Part shown: positions 31,947 to 43,656 of the stretch, piece after piece | Layout: every line of letters starts with the position of its first letter | Position numbering within the stretch: the stretch's first letter is position 1 | Assembly (NCBI GenBank): GCA_030278955.1 | Contig: JAOANR010000015.1 | Span: 41,138,487-41,202,486 of the forward strand | Length of the DNA stretch: 64,000 bases | Origin: Hygrophila difformis | Taxonomy: Eukaryota; Streptophyta; Magnoliopsida; Lamiales; Acanthaceae | Direction: 5' to 3' | Notes under the pieces: model-generated | What the model was told of the DNA's origin: nothing | Seen by the model: only the letters and a program-made list of their open reading frames with translations | The model's database searches: none | Position numbers and translations under genes: made by a program

Positions 31947-34900
31947 ATGGAAGGCAACGCCGCCGCCGCTTCCGCATCCGGCGAGGTTAGTGATTTAAGA
32001 AATTTTTGTAGTCTTTGTTAGATTAGATTTTGGTATCCATTGTTATTTTTGTTGGAATTTTTGCATCCGATTGAATTTTATTTTCTAAATGCCTTGTTTT
32101 CTTTGTATGCCGAGGTCTTGATTTTGAATCAGAGAAAAAATTATGTTTGGTTCCTTTTTTTGGTTAGGATTTTGTACCCTTTGTTATGAATTCTGCAATG
32201 GACATACACACTCTGTGCAGGTTGTTTTGTGTTGTTATTTTTTTGTTTAAATTTTGATCCTCTCATTGGAAATAAAAGGTGCTGTAAATTCAGATATAAA
32301 ACCCCTTTGATAATGCAAGTCTTGAACTTTTTAGGGCATAAATTTGGAATGTAAGCTTCTGTTTGAACTTTACAGGCCATTTACTATTTGTTCTGTTTGA
32401 TGAGTTTGGTCCTTGAATAAATAATAATTTGGTTGGATTTGGATTAGATTCAAATTTGTTGTGGTTTAGTGAAATTTTTAAACTGTAAATTTGGGACAAG
32501 GTTGGATTGGAATCTCTGTAGTTTTATTTAGATCTCTCTAGTTTGGCAATATCTGTAGTCAAATTATGTTTGACAATCCCTGCGAAAATATAATTTGTAG
32601 AAATATGCATTAGCATCACTATAGTTTGCAATTGTTATATGTAAATTGTTTATGAATTGGATATTCTTGTTCAACTGTGTATATAAATATATATATATAA
32701 ATATGCTTAGGTTGCGTGGAGTTGGAAGCGACCGAGGACTAGGCATGTAGCATGTAATATTAATGGATACATTAGACTATTTATTGTAGAGATTATTAGG
32801 AAGGGGCTAAAGGATGCAGGCGGGGAGGATTTAGTAGCTAGGTTCAGGGATTCGTGCTTCGGTCATTTTTTAAGACCGACATGGGACACAGGTGCCCCTG
32901 GGTACACAGCCATTCATTCGTTGTTCACCAACGAAGTTATTATACCTGGTGCGGGTGAGGATTTGTTTACCTTTAGAATAGGGGAAGAATTTATTACTTT
33001 CGGTCGTCAGGAGTATGCGTTAATCACGGGCCTCCGATTTGGGACAACCGATTTTGATATAAATAGTAGTAGGGTTCATTCACAGCAGAGTGTGTACACG
33101 CGATATTCCGCCACTGTATCTGTTACGGGGGATAGACTTAAGGATAATTTTGAGAGTGGAGTATTCAAGGGCAGTGCAGAGGACTCCCTGAAAGTAGCAA
33201 AAGTCCTAGCAGCATATTTTCTCGTTTTGGGGTTGGATGGACAAAAGAAAATCCCTGATCATTGGCTGTGGCATTTAGTGGAGGACGAGGAACAGTGGGA
33301 GTCATTCCCTTGGGGTGCATACAGTTGGGACCGACTACGGCACTACATTCGGGATATACCCATTGTGATAGAAGGACGCAAACTTTACCATGTGTATGGT
33401 AATTTGTTGGCAGTGCTGGTACGCATATATATTTATATGCAATTAAATAATCTAAATTTAAAAATGCAAATCCCTGATCATTTTTTGTACATTTGATGAA
33501 TTTATAATTTTAAATGTACTAGGTATGGGCGGTTGAGGCTGTACCAGATTTGGAGGGACGTGTTGCTGTGAAGATTGATGGAGCTGAGCTCATCCCGCGG
33601 ATGACGCGGTATACATTTCCAAGAGGTCATGGATACGATTACACCGCCTTTTTCGATTCGAAGGTAACAAAATATACCTAAGTTTAATCCTAATTTACTA
33701 CATAGTATCAATCCCTTCTATTAAGTGGCTATGTTTTATGTTTTATGTTTTATTTATTTATTTTTTTTAGAGAAAGTGTATAGAGAGGTTGGTTCCACGT
33801 CCGGAGGAAGCGGGGGCGGTGTATTTACAGCATTTGGGTGTGCCTCTCCCACCATGTGCTCGTTACGTGCATATAGCCGCACCCAAAAGGCGAAGTAAAG
33901 CTCATAAGAACAATAGTGTTCTTGATTTTCATGATGATGATGATGATGAGGGCGCCGCGCTAGAGCCTGCACGCAAGAGAGTGCGCACCCGAGCACATGC
34001 GCCTGAGCATGTCCGACAGGTTGGGGAGGTGCCAGTTGGGGGGGTACGTGGGGGGACTAAGGGTGATGTCTCGGGGACGGGGAAAGTTGATGAACGAGCG
34101 GACAAAGAAAGGGTAGATGCGCGCACGGATGAGGATGATGCACCCACTGGGAGGGTAGCTCCTGAGCAGGAGGCTTTATTGCACCGCATTGCATTGATGC
34201 TCACTGAGGAGAGACACCACATTACTGCCGATGTGAGGCGGGAGGGAGACCGTGCGTTACAGGGAACGGATCGTATGAGGGGAGAGATGCGGTTAGAGAT
34301 GCGGAATGAGTTAAACCGGCTGAGGGCAGATATGAAGGATGAATTGGCTAAGCAGAAGACAGAGATGCTCGGTGAATTGGCTAAGCAGAAGGATGAGTTA
34401 GTTAAACTAAGGGAGGAGAACAGTTTGCTGAAGGAAGAAATTAGGCGGGGTTTTCGAATACTCGGTACGTTGATTTAAATTTTTTGTTTTCCTGTAATTG
34501 AAATGATCAATTTTATTTTATTTGATTTTTATACTGAGACGATGCAATATATCTTATAATTATGATTCGGTGTTGTATGTAACAGCTTCCGAGCACCACG
34601 CATGTGATGATACAAATGCCCGGATGACACGACCTTACGATCAGATGGTCACTGGTATGTGCACTTAATATATTTAACTGCAGACTGTTTTTAATAACAC
34701 TTGATGATACAATTAATATTGTGATTATGGTCTGGTGTTGTTGTATTTAACAGATCCAGAGCATCATTCACGTGATGAGACCTATGCCCGGAGGACACGA
34801 CATTGCGATGAAACGGCCACTGATAATTGTAATAAATATATTTCTAATTTAAATCATGCACTTGATTTGATTTTTCCTGCTTTGTCTAATCTTTTTAATA

Positions 34901-36922
34901 AATTATTTTTGCAATTTTTCAATACATCTAAGCTTATAATCGTGGTATGGTCTTGTATGTAACAGCTGTAGAGCACCGTTCAGGTGATGACACGGCTGCC
35001 CAGACTACACGTGATTACAATCACACGGCCTGGGGTACGTGTAATTAATATATTTTCTTTCCACCGTTTTAGATTTCTAATTTAGGAATTAAGGTTTTGT
35101 GCAACATTAAACAGGTACTGATCAGAAGTTCAGTGAGCACATTGATCTCAAGGAGACTCCTTTATTATTCGACATGAATACAACTCGTATGTGTTATTTT
35201 TTTAGTATAAGAAATTATTTTAATCTACCGGTTCTTTTTTATTCGAATACAATTTTTTTGATTTTGGTGACTGGATTCGCAAAACTCATAACAGCCGATG
35301 AGCACCAATTGCCCGTACTCCAGGATTTTAACTTTGCCGATTTTTTGGAGCCTCTGACCACACGTACGTGTTATTAACTTTTATGAATACTTGGATGTTA
35401 TGGTATTTAAAATAACAATTATTTGTTTTACATATAGCAGGTGTCGAGCATGAAACGACAGTCGAGCATTGATCGGGCGGCCACAATGACACAGACCTAC
35501 CGATTGATCACTCGGGCGGCATCCTCGGTACCCTCAACGCAATGGTTATGGACTCGGAATGTGTGGTCACCGACGAATTCCCATGCAAGAAGCGCAAACC
35601 ATCTGCATTTCTACAGTCCCCGTTCACAAGCAATTTAAATAGACCTAACCGTACACGGGACGTAAGGGATTTTCAGAAATACCTAGACAGTGGGCCACTT
35701 GGTGAAAGGTACTTGTATAAAAGTTGCTCGTTGCAATCATGAATAGCCTTTCCCATAGTGAGTCAGGATCTAATTAATTATTTTAACGCAGGTTGGACGT
35801 GGGCACGGGATGGGCGGTTGATCCCGCATGGTTCAAAACTATGGTTAATCCGCTGTCGTGGTATGAGAATGTGGTATGTCTCTTATTGTTCAAAACTATA
35901 ATTTATGTTCAATATCCTGGATTGGTAGAACCGTTGTTTTAACTGACTGTCTGCCTCTTATCGATATTTACAGCATATCGATGCATACCTGCGGATTATC
36001 CAATCCGACCCTGTTTTTTTGAATGTCACTCGGTGTAAAAAAATGGAGAGTTATGGCGTTATAGACACCTATTTCGTGGTTCGTGCATTTTTTTTTGTTG
36101 GCAAGTTGCCTTCCAATCATCATAAATGCTTGAATGACAATATTTTAACTGAGACGAATCTTATGTAACAACAACTTCTCTGCCACAGTCTGTTTTTGAA
36201 TAAGTGGGACAAGGATGGCTTTGTTGACCTGTCACAAGCAGATCCACACGGGCTTCAAACAGCGATAAACTATGTTAGAGGGTGTAGGCCAGACTGGAAA
36301 CACCTGAAGCCATGGTGGGAGTGTGATGGGGTAAATGTCGTATTTTTCCGTGCATAATTGATTGGACGAATTGAAAAGAAAAGCAGGAGCAATATTTACG
36401 ACAAGGTAATATGTTATTTAATGCTATTGACCAACAATGCAGGTACTTACAGTCTGGAACACCGATAAGAAGGCAGGTAACCACTGGATTGCTGTTCGGA
36501 TAGAATTTAAATCATCTACAATATCAATGCACGACACTATGAAGGACATGGCTAAGGATGAGTGGACTCCTATACGGGCAGCCCAATCTTTCACACTACG
36601 GGCGGTGCTACCATCTTTACTCCGTCATGCGGGTTTCTATCAACATAAGCCCGATATTATTATGAACAAGGATAAATTTGGGAGGATTGTTTTTTCATTG
36701 TCCCGTGCAGACCCAGATTGGACTTACGAGCAGAAGGATGGTACGTCATGTGGGCCTTACTCAGTTCATACGATTCACGAGATCCTTCAAGGTAGGTTGT
36801 ATACAGTGGACGACATAAGACCTATTCGCTTCGCACAGGCTCTGGCCGTGTGGCGCTTTGGTGAGCCTAAAGACAACGTGCCAGAATTTTGGAAGGCACT
36901 TATGGTTGCAGGTTGGTTCTAA
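31947..36922 (+). pseudogene. MULE-encoded Ulp1-type (C48) protease gene, 14 exons, two lesions
   Basis: Exons: 31947-31985, 32711-33418, 33523-33663, 33771-34464, 34586-34654, 34754-34828, 34966-35034, 35115-35186, 35295-35363, 35441-35708, 35792-35873, 35974-36078, 36189-36330 and 36443-36922. Exon 2 encodes a domain like the N-terminal region of plant transposon Ulp1 proteins (SLFTNEVIIPGAGEDLFTFR). Exon 4 has an Asp run, basic and charged stretches and a coiled coil (LAKQKTEMLGELAKQKDEL). Exon 14 carries the protease site: His in GNHWIAV, Asp in SMHD, and Gln...Cys in EQKDGTSCG. Exons 5-9 form a mini-exon array. Two defects are seen: an in-frame TGA at 35470-35472 in exon 10, and exon 13 is 142 nt where 141 would keep frame. 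All other phases agree. The role of such proteins in MULEs is unproven. Confidence 0.75.
34586..35363 (+). repeat. Tandem array of five phase-1 mini-exons in the Ulp1 gene
   Basis: Exon lengths are 69, 75, 69, 72 and 69 nt. Each begins after (T)AACAG, most end before GTATGTG or GTACGTG, and all are phase 1-1, so any number can be included or skipped without frame loss. The first three encode similar peptides: SEHHACDDTNARMTR, PEHHSRDETYARRTR and VEHRSGDDTAAQTTR. The fourth and fifth keep an E-H element but diverge. Exon 10 starts with VEH too. Repeat starts are 146-212 bp apart and intron sequence is shared as well. Confidence 0.75.
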
Positions 36923-37794
36923 TTTAAATTGGATTTTTATTTCGTTCAAGTGTTGTGCGCTATATTTTAGAGTTTTATGCTTGGTTAGCAGGTGACGATG
37001 GAGGTCAAGGAAAATGAATTCAAGTTATCAGGTGTGCATTAGTTTGTATCCCAATTGCATCTTTGAAATATAAATGATGTCAAGGTGGCCTTTTTTATTA
37101 ATCACCCTTGGTTTGTTTGATAATTATATTAATCTGAATTAGGTTTGTTTTATTAACCTGTTTTGTACCTTTTTTATGTTTGAATGTGGACATTAATCTG
37201 TTTCTCATACATATCTTCTGTTTATCTCATGGGCCATTGGAAATGATGATAGATTAAACATGATTGGGATCAAGAAGGTATATGAATTGTGCTTGTATCA
37301 TTATGTTTTTTTCAATCTTTCAATGCAGATTTGAGATAGATTCTCATTCTTATTTGTGAGTTCTGGTGTTTTGATGTTATGTGCTGTTTACTATTTTGGT
37401 GATTGCTGGTAGGTTCCTGGAGGTACCATGAAAGATTCTTTTCTCGCTGGTGATTGCTGGTAGGTTGCTGTCATACAGAATTTTATCAATTGTCAAGGAC
37501 AAGTATGCTGGTGTGTATCTAGTTTCTAGTTGGCATATAAATTTGTAGTCTCAGTCTTGATTATTTGGTGATGAATTTTTCTGGACTGCAGGTTGATTGA
37601 CCGAGATTTGGGGATAAGAATGGCGGGTGTCATATTACTTTACAGTGTAGGAAACAAAACGGGAGCGAATTCAACATTACTTTACAGGTTGATGAATTTT
37701 TCAAGGCAGTCACCCTTTTTTGTCTATGACACCCCAGTTCAACATTCTTTCATTGAGGTTTCTCATAATGCGTGCTGTGGCATGAACTACGCAG
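36923..37794 (+). other. MULE interior between Ulp1 gene and captured exons
   Basis: T-rich, intron-like sequence with several AG/exon-like borders (36991, 37593), but no translation I can assign. It may hold the rest of the captured host sequence in decayed form. Confidence 0.4.
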
Positions 37795-37863
37795 GTTTAT
37801 TTGGAGAGAATTCTGAGAAAACCTGAAATTGATGCCTTTGCTGAAGAACTCAAACCTCATCAG
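37795..37863 (+). pseudogene. CSN4: COP9 signalosome subunit 4 (CSN4) exon fragment
   Basis: A 69-nt exon after CTACGCAG encodes VYLERILRKPEIDAFAEELK and PHQ, and ends at CATCAG/GTTGAC. It matches the CSN4 region just before the PCI domain; CSN4 is a scaffold subunit of the COP9 deneddylase. The next exon appears to begin at 37957 (TTTACAG/AAAGCATTG, KAL), but similarity stops after three codons. It is a captured fragment with no independent start. Confidence 0.75.
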
Positions 37864-38128
37864 GTTGACACTTCAAATGCTTACAACATGTGTCTTTTAC
37901 TTTGTGTTTTTAATTAATTTGTTGTTTATCTTTACTTGTTCTGGAATGTTTACAGAAAGCATTGAAAACAGAGAGTAACATTGAATTTTCTCTTCCTGGT
38001 TATGTAATCTTGGTATAAGTTGATCTTATATTTCTTTTCAAACTGAACAGTGGCTTATTTGGCTTATTTTAAATTATGTCTTATATATGCATTTGCTTAT
38101 TATAGGTCCTTTCTTCTGTCCTTACCAG

Positions 38129-38222
38129 ATTCTTGTACCAATTGCTGATGGAGTTGAGGAGATGGAAGCTGTTATCATCAATGACATACTCCGGCGAGCA
38201 CAGGCAGATGTGGTTATTAAAA
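38129..38222 (+). pseudogene. DJ-1/PfpI-like exon fragment
   Basis: After CTTACCAG the sequence encodes ILVPIADGVEEMEAVIINDI and LRRAQADVVI, then reaches a stop within a few codons. This is the N-terminal beta-strand and the conserved Glu loop (EEMEAV) of DJ-1 family proteins, which act in oxidative-stress protection and glyoxal detoxification. The catalytic-Cys exon is absent. The downstream part overlaps the 3' flank of mudrA. Confidence 0.75.
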
Positions 38223-38368
38223 ACAATTTTATTACTTTGTAAACTTGAAAACCATACTGCCCACGTTTGCACTTGATTTTTAATATGTGATTATTTTGTA
38301 ATTTTTTGTAGTTTGTGTAATTAAAACAATATAATGAATATAATAAGAAAATTTTCACCACTTGTAAA

Positions 38369-41300
38369 TTAAAAAGTAGGTTCTTCGTTCAAATCAAAAT
38401 GCCCCCGCATAGGACATTTTGGTGCGGTGTGGCCTTCTATTTTGCAAATCCTACACTTCTTGGGTCTACGTCTTCTTTCACCCATGTTCTCCCTAGGCAT
38501 TTCTTCACGCGGTGGCATCTCGACAGTGCATCTTTTTGTGTTATGGCCTATCGCTCCACACCTGCGACATTTTTGTGTCTTACGTCCACGGTTTGATTTT
38601 TCTAGTCCGCTGGGGTATCTCGACATCTTTGGCCTCCCGGCCTGCCTTGGATTGTCAGGGGGTAAGCATTTCATGTCACTTATGGCACTTGGCACTGCCC
38701 AATCATCCTTGCACGGAACTGGAGTGATAATACCACTCCACATTTCACGTAGGTTCTCCAACTTATAATGTTCATCCACATACACGTGTGGTGTATGTTT
38801 CAGCTTCCTGCAATATTTGAATGACAATACCATATTTTATAAATGAGCAACAATTTATAATAAACTGTAAATCATACCTAATGACTGCAGCAGCGTGGAC
38901 ACATGGGATCAACTCGTGTTGGTAAACATTGCAAGAACACATTTTTTCATCCAAATTAACCTTGTACGTGTTGTACTGATGCTTTACCCGATATTCTACA
39001 CTTGAGAGTCGATTAACCTCTAGTTTTGAGCCAGCATTCATAGACGCGCGCAGTTTCACCGTCGCATATTCCGTAAGATAGGTTTCGCTCCTCATGGCCT
39101 GATCGTACCGATAGGCGAACCATTTCTCAACAATACACCTAGCAGCTTCTAGACATGAACATACAGGTAACCGTCTTGCCCACAGTAATGCACTGTTCAT
39201 GCTCTCCACAATATTCGTTGTCATGATATCGTATCGACGTACCTAACAAAAAAAGTAATGGGTATAAATAACTTAACTAAAAAATGGTGGACTATAAAAA
39301 GTTGCACCATTTAAATAATAAAACAATTCAAATAAAAATAATACAATTTAAAAGATATTAAAAGAAAGAAACTTTCAAATAAAAAATAATAAACTTAACA
39401 ATTCTAATATAAAAAAAAATACCTAGTAAAAGGATGTAAGATAAAAAATTCTAACTAAAAAAAAAATTAGCAAACTGTTAAAAATTAGGTGCTTATAGAT
39501 AAGCTAGTCAGCTTTAAAAAATAATACTTGAGGAAAATAAAAATAATTTTAACACTTTTAACGTTAAAAAAGAAAAAAACTAAAATAGTGTACTTTTTTC
39601 CTTCTGTATGATTTTGAATAGCTTGTTTTTTGGTTGATATTATTTTTTATTTTTTATACTTTAAAAAATAACAGCTTGGATGAAATATAAAATTATTTAT
39701 AAAAATAATATAATTTAAAGATGTTAAGCTGTGAAAATAGTACCGGACATCTGATGCGAGCAAACCGTTCTTCACCAACTGAAATCTTTAGGTATCGTGC
39801 TGCTGCTGGACAATATCCTTCCAAATCTGCCATTACTTTGTTGTAATCGGATTCACTGTAGCTTCTCGCAGCGCGATTAAACAGTTCAACCACATGTGTC
39901 CCATACTTCAAAAGGTTTTTCTGAATGTGATATATGCATAGGGCATGATGCGCATCGGGGAATACCTCCGTAACTGCTCCACGAATGGATGCCGATCCAT
40001 CTGATACTATCAACATCCCTCTGCGGCTGGGCAGTGATAGCTTCAGATGCTGCATGAACCATGTCCACGAATCTAAATCCTCCACGTCCCCAATACCGAA
40101 TGCAAGTGGAAATATTTGGTTGTTTGCATCCTTTGTCACGGCCACAAATAGTACTCCCCGATACTTTGATTTCAAGTGTGTTGCATCTACTGCGATGTAT
40201 GGCCTGGCACTAGAAAATCCAACAATCGACCCCCCCAGCGCCATAAATGCGTACTTAAACTGATTGGTACTTCTGTCAACCATTAGATCCACAATTGTAC
40301 CAGGATTAGCTTCCCGCAGCACAAAAAGGTACTTAGGCAAATCCTTAAAAGACTGATCCTCAGAACCATATGTGGCTTCAATTCCGTAGTCCCTTATTCT
40401 GCGGCTCATTGCATAGCTAACCTGTAATAAACAAATCCCCAAATATTTAATTACTTTTAAAAAAACAAAACAAACTAAATAATAAAACTTAAAAATATTA
40501 TTATATATGATGATATTTCTAACCCGTAATCCATGTGTGTTCAAAAGTTCCTTCCGCACTGCTTCTGGGATCATAAATTGCCCTTTCGTCACTATCTGAT
40601 TTGCAATAATCTCGCCTAACTGTCGGGCTGGTAATGTGTGTGCTGCACCCCTAGTCGGGTTGAACTCGCATGTATGCTCCACGAACTGATACACTCTCCA
40701 AGTAGAAGATGATCCGGATGCTCGTACTTTAAAAGCACAATCATCGTGGCGACACTTAATCCAATACCGAGACGGTTCAGATTTCTCAGTCCGAAATCCG
40801 ATATTGTTTCCGAGTAGATATTGCACTACTTTATTCTTCAGTTTATCCTTTGTCGGAAAGACTGATCCGATGCCCAAACCTTGTTGCCTATACGGATCAA
40901 ATCGTTCGTCCGTAACATCCACCGGAGGTACAAAATCAGGCTGCTCGGGCAGTATCCACCTATCATGTTGGGATCCAACTCCTACGTTCCCGTCTGCTCC
41001 ATCATAGTATCTGCAAGGCTCTACTTCGGGGATTCCTGACGTGTTTTCCGATTGTTTGAACGGAATATTGAGTCCTCTCGATCGACATACGAATGGCCAC
41101 GAATCATAAAAGTCTTCCATCTCCTCCCACATTTTTTCATCGTCCTCCAAATCCTCTATTTCCTCTTCTACATCTTCCCCATTGTCATCCTCTTCAGCAA
41201 CATACTCCGGATCTGGATCACTGTTACTATCATTATCATCACCATAAATAATTTCTTCCCCTCCATCACCACCATCGGCAACAACTTCATCATTCTTAAA

Positions 41301-41627
41301 CATATCATTACTACCATCGGCAATAACATCATCATCCATAAACATATCAACACTACCATCAGCAACAACTTCATCGTTCTTAAACATATCATCAATGTAC
41401 TCTCTACTAACATTATCACCACTAAACATTTTTTCTTCCTTATCTCCTACATTGGAAATATTTTTTTCCACACCACCATATTCTCCATTGTCAAAAACTC
41501 CATCAACATTAATAAAAGGTGTTCCGAAAATACTATCATACAGATTAGATAATGATGATACCTCTGCTCCATGATGGGGAGGCATTTGTGATGAGGAGGA
41601 TGCCATTTCTTTCTTCCATTGGAACAT
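38369..41627 (-). CDS. mudrA: MudrA-type transposase (4 exons, apparently intact, 861 aa)
   Basis: Exons: 40524-41627, 39744-40421, 38878-39242 and 38369-38807. All borders are GT-AG, phases agree and no stop interrupts 2586 nt. Start is the first ATG (41627) or the next (41606). The N-terminus has an acidic tandem repeat (MFKNDEVVADG-like). Around residues 230-330 is the MuDR DNA-binding domain, with GSVFPTKDKLKN and a C-x4-C...H-x-C finger (KCRHDDC, EHTC). The MULE catalytic domain follows: VDATHLKSKYRG (Asp near 447), VEDLDSWTWF, and IVSDGSASIRG (Asp near 509), then C-x2-H-x3-N. A SWIM finger (CSCNVYQHELIPCVH) lies near 695-710, and two CCHC knuckles (CRRCGAIGHNTKRC, CRICKIEGHTAPKC) lie near the C-terminus. 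The protein should bind the terminal repeats and cut and paste the element. The third catalytic acidic residue was not assigned. Confidence 0.9.
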
Positions 41628-42188
41628 ATTTTCTTAATGCAAATACTATAAATTTTTCAGTGTTTTTGATTTCAAAACCATTATCATACAGTGTTTTTCA
41701 TTTCAAAACCATTCAGAAAAAATGATCTTGATCCATTATTAAACAATTCTTCCGGATTACATATACACATTAAATGTCTCAACAACAATATTTAATGCCT
41801 CAACAACCTTAAAAATTCACTCCCAGTAGTTTCAATCGTTCACTCGGTGGTGTTGAGTGGTGTTGAGTGCCACTCGTCCACTCGTAGGGTTGTGAGTGCC
41901 ACTCTTATGATTATGAGTGCCACTCCTCCACTCCTAAGGTTGTGAGTGCCACTCGTCCACTCCTAAGGTTGTGAGTGCCACTCATATGATTCTGAGTGCC
42001 ACTCGTCCACTCGGTGTTCAAGTCCAACCATTTTGCACTCGCTCCCTCGATCAAGTCCAAAACTTTGCTCCACTCGTCCACTCGTTTGCCCCTCGCCTTT
42101 TGTTCGATTGCCACTAGGTGTTCTCGATTGCCACTCGGCGATAGTTCGATTGTCACTCCTAACTACCGATTGTTGGGGGCAAAAAAAG
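41628..42188. repeat. Right terminal inverted region of the MULE
   Basis: Contains GAGTGCCACTC about eight times, often within a unit of about 30 bp with CTCCACTCCTAAGGTTGT, and CGATTGCCACT blocks near the end. It is the inverse of motifs at 31490-31620. It also holds the promoter and leader of mudrA. Confidence 0.65.
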
Positions 42189-42299
42189 AGTTTTCCTTAT
42201 CATGTGGGTGAGGAAGATTTACACTATTTAAATGGGATAGAATTGTCACTCCCCCTATATATATCTAATATATATATATATATGTAGCTTTTTAATGAA

Positions 42300-43640
42300 T
42301 AGTAACTAACGATGAATAGTACTATTTATTTTGCCACAAATTACAACTTATGCCACTCTGCCCAATTTCTCCTTCGCGTCGCCCCTTCCCCATTTAGTTG
42401 CTGCAAATTCCCTCGGCCCAAAAAAAATCCCCCGCCCTCGTCCGCCGCACCCCGCGTCCGCGCGACCCTACCCGCCATGCCGGCGCAGCACACCTCCGGC
42501 GAAGGTCGTCCGTGCATCTCCACGTCACCCCTCCGGCCCCGCGGCCCAACCCCCCGCCCCAGGTACGCCGTGCTCCTTCGTGTCAATTAAAGGTCGCTCA
42601 GTTTCGATTGCCCTAATCTAACATGTTGCCATTGCCCTAATTCCCGCTTCCATTGATTTCCTCTCCGCTGGTAACGCTTGACTGCTGCTCACCCGACGGC
42701 TCCGGCGTTGTCGCCTTCGTCGCTCGCCCTTACTTTTCCAGCCTTCCGTTCGGCTTCCTCGGTACGTCCCTGCTTCGTCGCCCTTTCAATTTCGGCTTCC
42801 CTTTGCTTCATTAACGGGATTTAGTTCTCCGCATTCAATATTTGATTTTACCCATTGCTTCTCTTTTTCTTTGCTGGTTGTGTATTAATGGAGTCTGGTG
42901 TTCAATTTGTGTTAATGAATTGATGGTTATATTTTCCTGTAAAATTCCATGGATTCCTGTAGATTATTCTGGCTTTTGGTTGATTCTATTGATCTCTGCC
43001 CGACATTGCTATTTGGAGACTTTTAAGCCTTTTGTTCTCAGCAATTGGACTTTGCTCATTTCTTTCTTCATAATGTTTGTGCTGCCTTCACTTCATGTTG
43101 TGAAATGTTGTAGGCCTTTTAATTGGGGGATTCTGTGTTTATGCTCTATTATTTCTTTATTGCTTCGTTGTAAAAGGGTTACTTTACAAGGGTTCTGGTC
43201 TATAACTACGAATCACCTGTTTGAGTATGGTTTTGATTTATTTACTATCTTCATTGAGGCTGAAATTTGTTGTTTGCTGTAATTATCAATATGGTTTAGG
43301 CGAAATGCACTTTTTTTTTTATCCAGAATTTTTATATTTTTATAGTAACAAGTTGTTCCATTTAGCCGTCTTACTGTTGTACTACATTTTCCTCTAAGAG
43401 CTTCCGTAGGTTCGCTGCATCAGATAACGCTACGTTATATCAATTGAGCCTCTTTTCAAACCTTCCCCTGCTCTGCCTCTTTGCTTCGCTCGAAGGATCA
43501 ATTGGTTTGCTGCAACAGATTGGATTACAATCCAAATCCGAAACGAATGGAAAGGTGATTATTTTGTTGTTTCTCTGTATAATTTCAATCTGTTTGTAGA
43601 TTTTTCTGAAAATTGTTTCAGGATTTTAATCACATCGTTT
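42300..43640 (+). other. Helitron 5' part, GC-rich leader-like sequence
   Basis: 42360-42800 is C-rich with a possible start (ATGCCGGCGCAG at 42478) and looks like a captured promoter and first exon. I do not recognise the product. 42840-43600 is intron-like, T-rich sequence. Confidence 0.4.
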
Positions 43641-43656
43641 GTTTTTTGCGTGGCAG

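Larger units (their letters stand above)
31203..42188. mobile_element. 11-kb Mutator-like element with mudrA, Ulp1 gene and host exon fragments
   Basis: The outer ends CTTTTTTTGCCC (31203) and GGGCAAAAAAAG (ending 42188) are inverted. Inside them both borders carry long degenerate inverted regions (about 31280-31660 and 41840-42110) rich in GAGTGGCACTC and GAGTGGACGAGTGG. Between them lie a plus-strand Ulp1-type protease gene (31947-36922), CSN4 and DJ-1 exon fragments (37795-38222) and a minus-strand mudrA transposase (38369-41627). The two genes converge, as in mudrA/mudrB-type elements. Adjacent 9-bp sequences (GTTATAATT left, AGTTTTCCT right) do not match, so a target duplication is not established. 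Confidence 0.8.

Noticed and set aside
40804..41552. Plus-strand frames opposite mudrA exon 1
   Set aside because: Antisense shadows; the Ile/Thr-rich one mirrors the acidic Asp repeats of the transposase.
31203..42197. A 9-bp target duplication for the large MULE (GTTATAATT / AGTTTTCCT)
   Set aside because: The adjacent sequences do not match beyond chance; not claimed.
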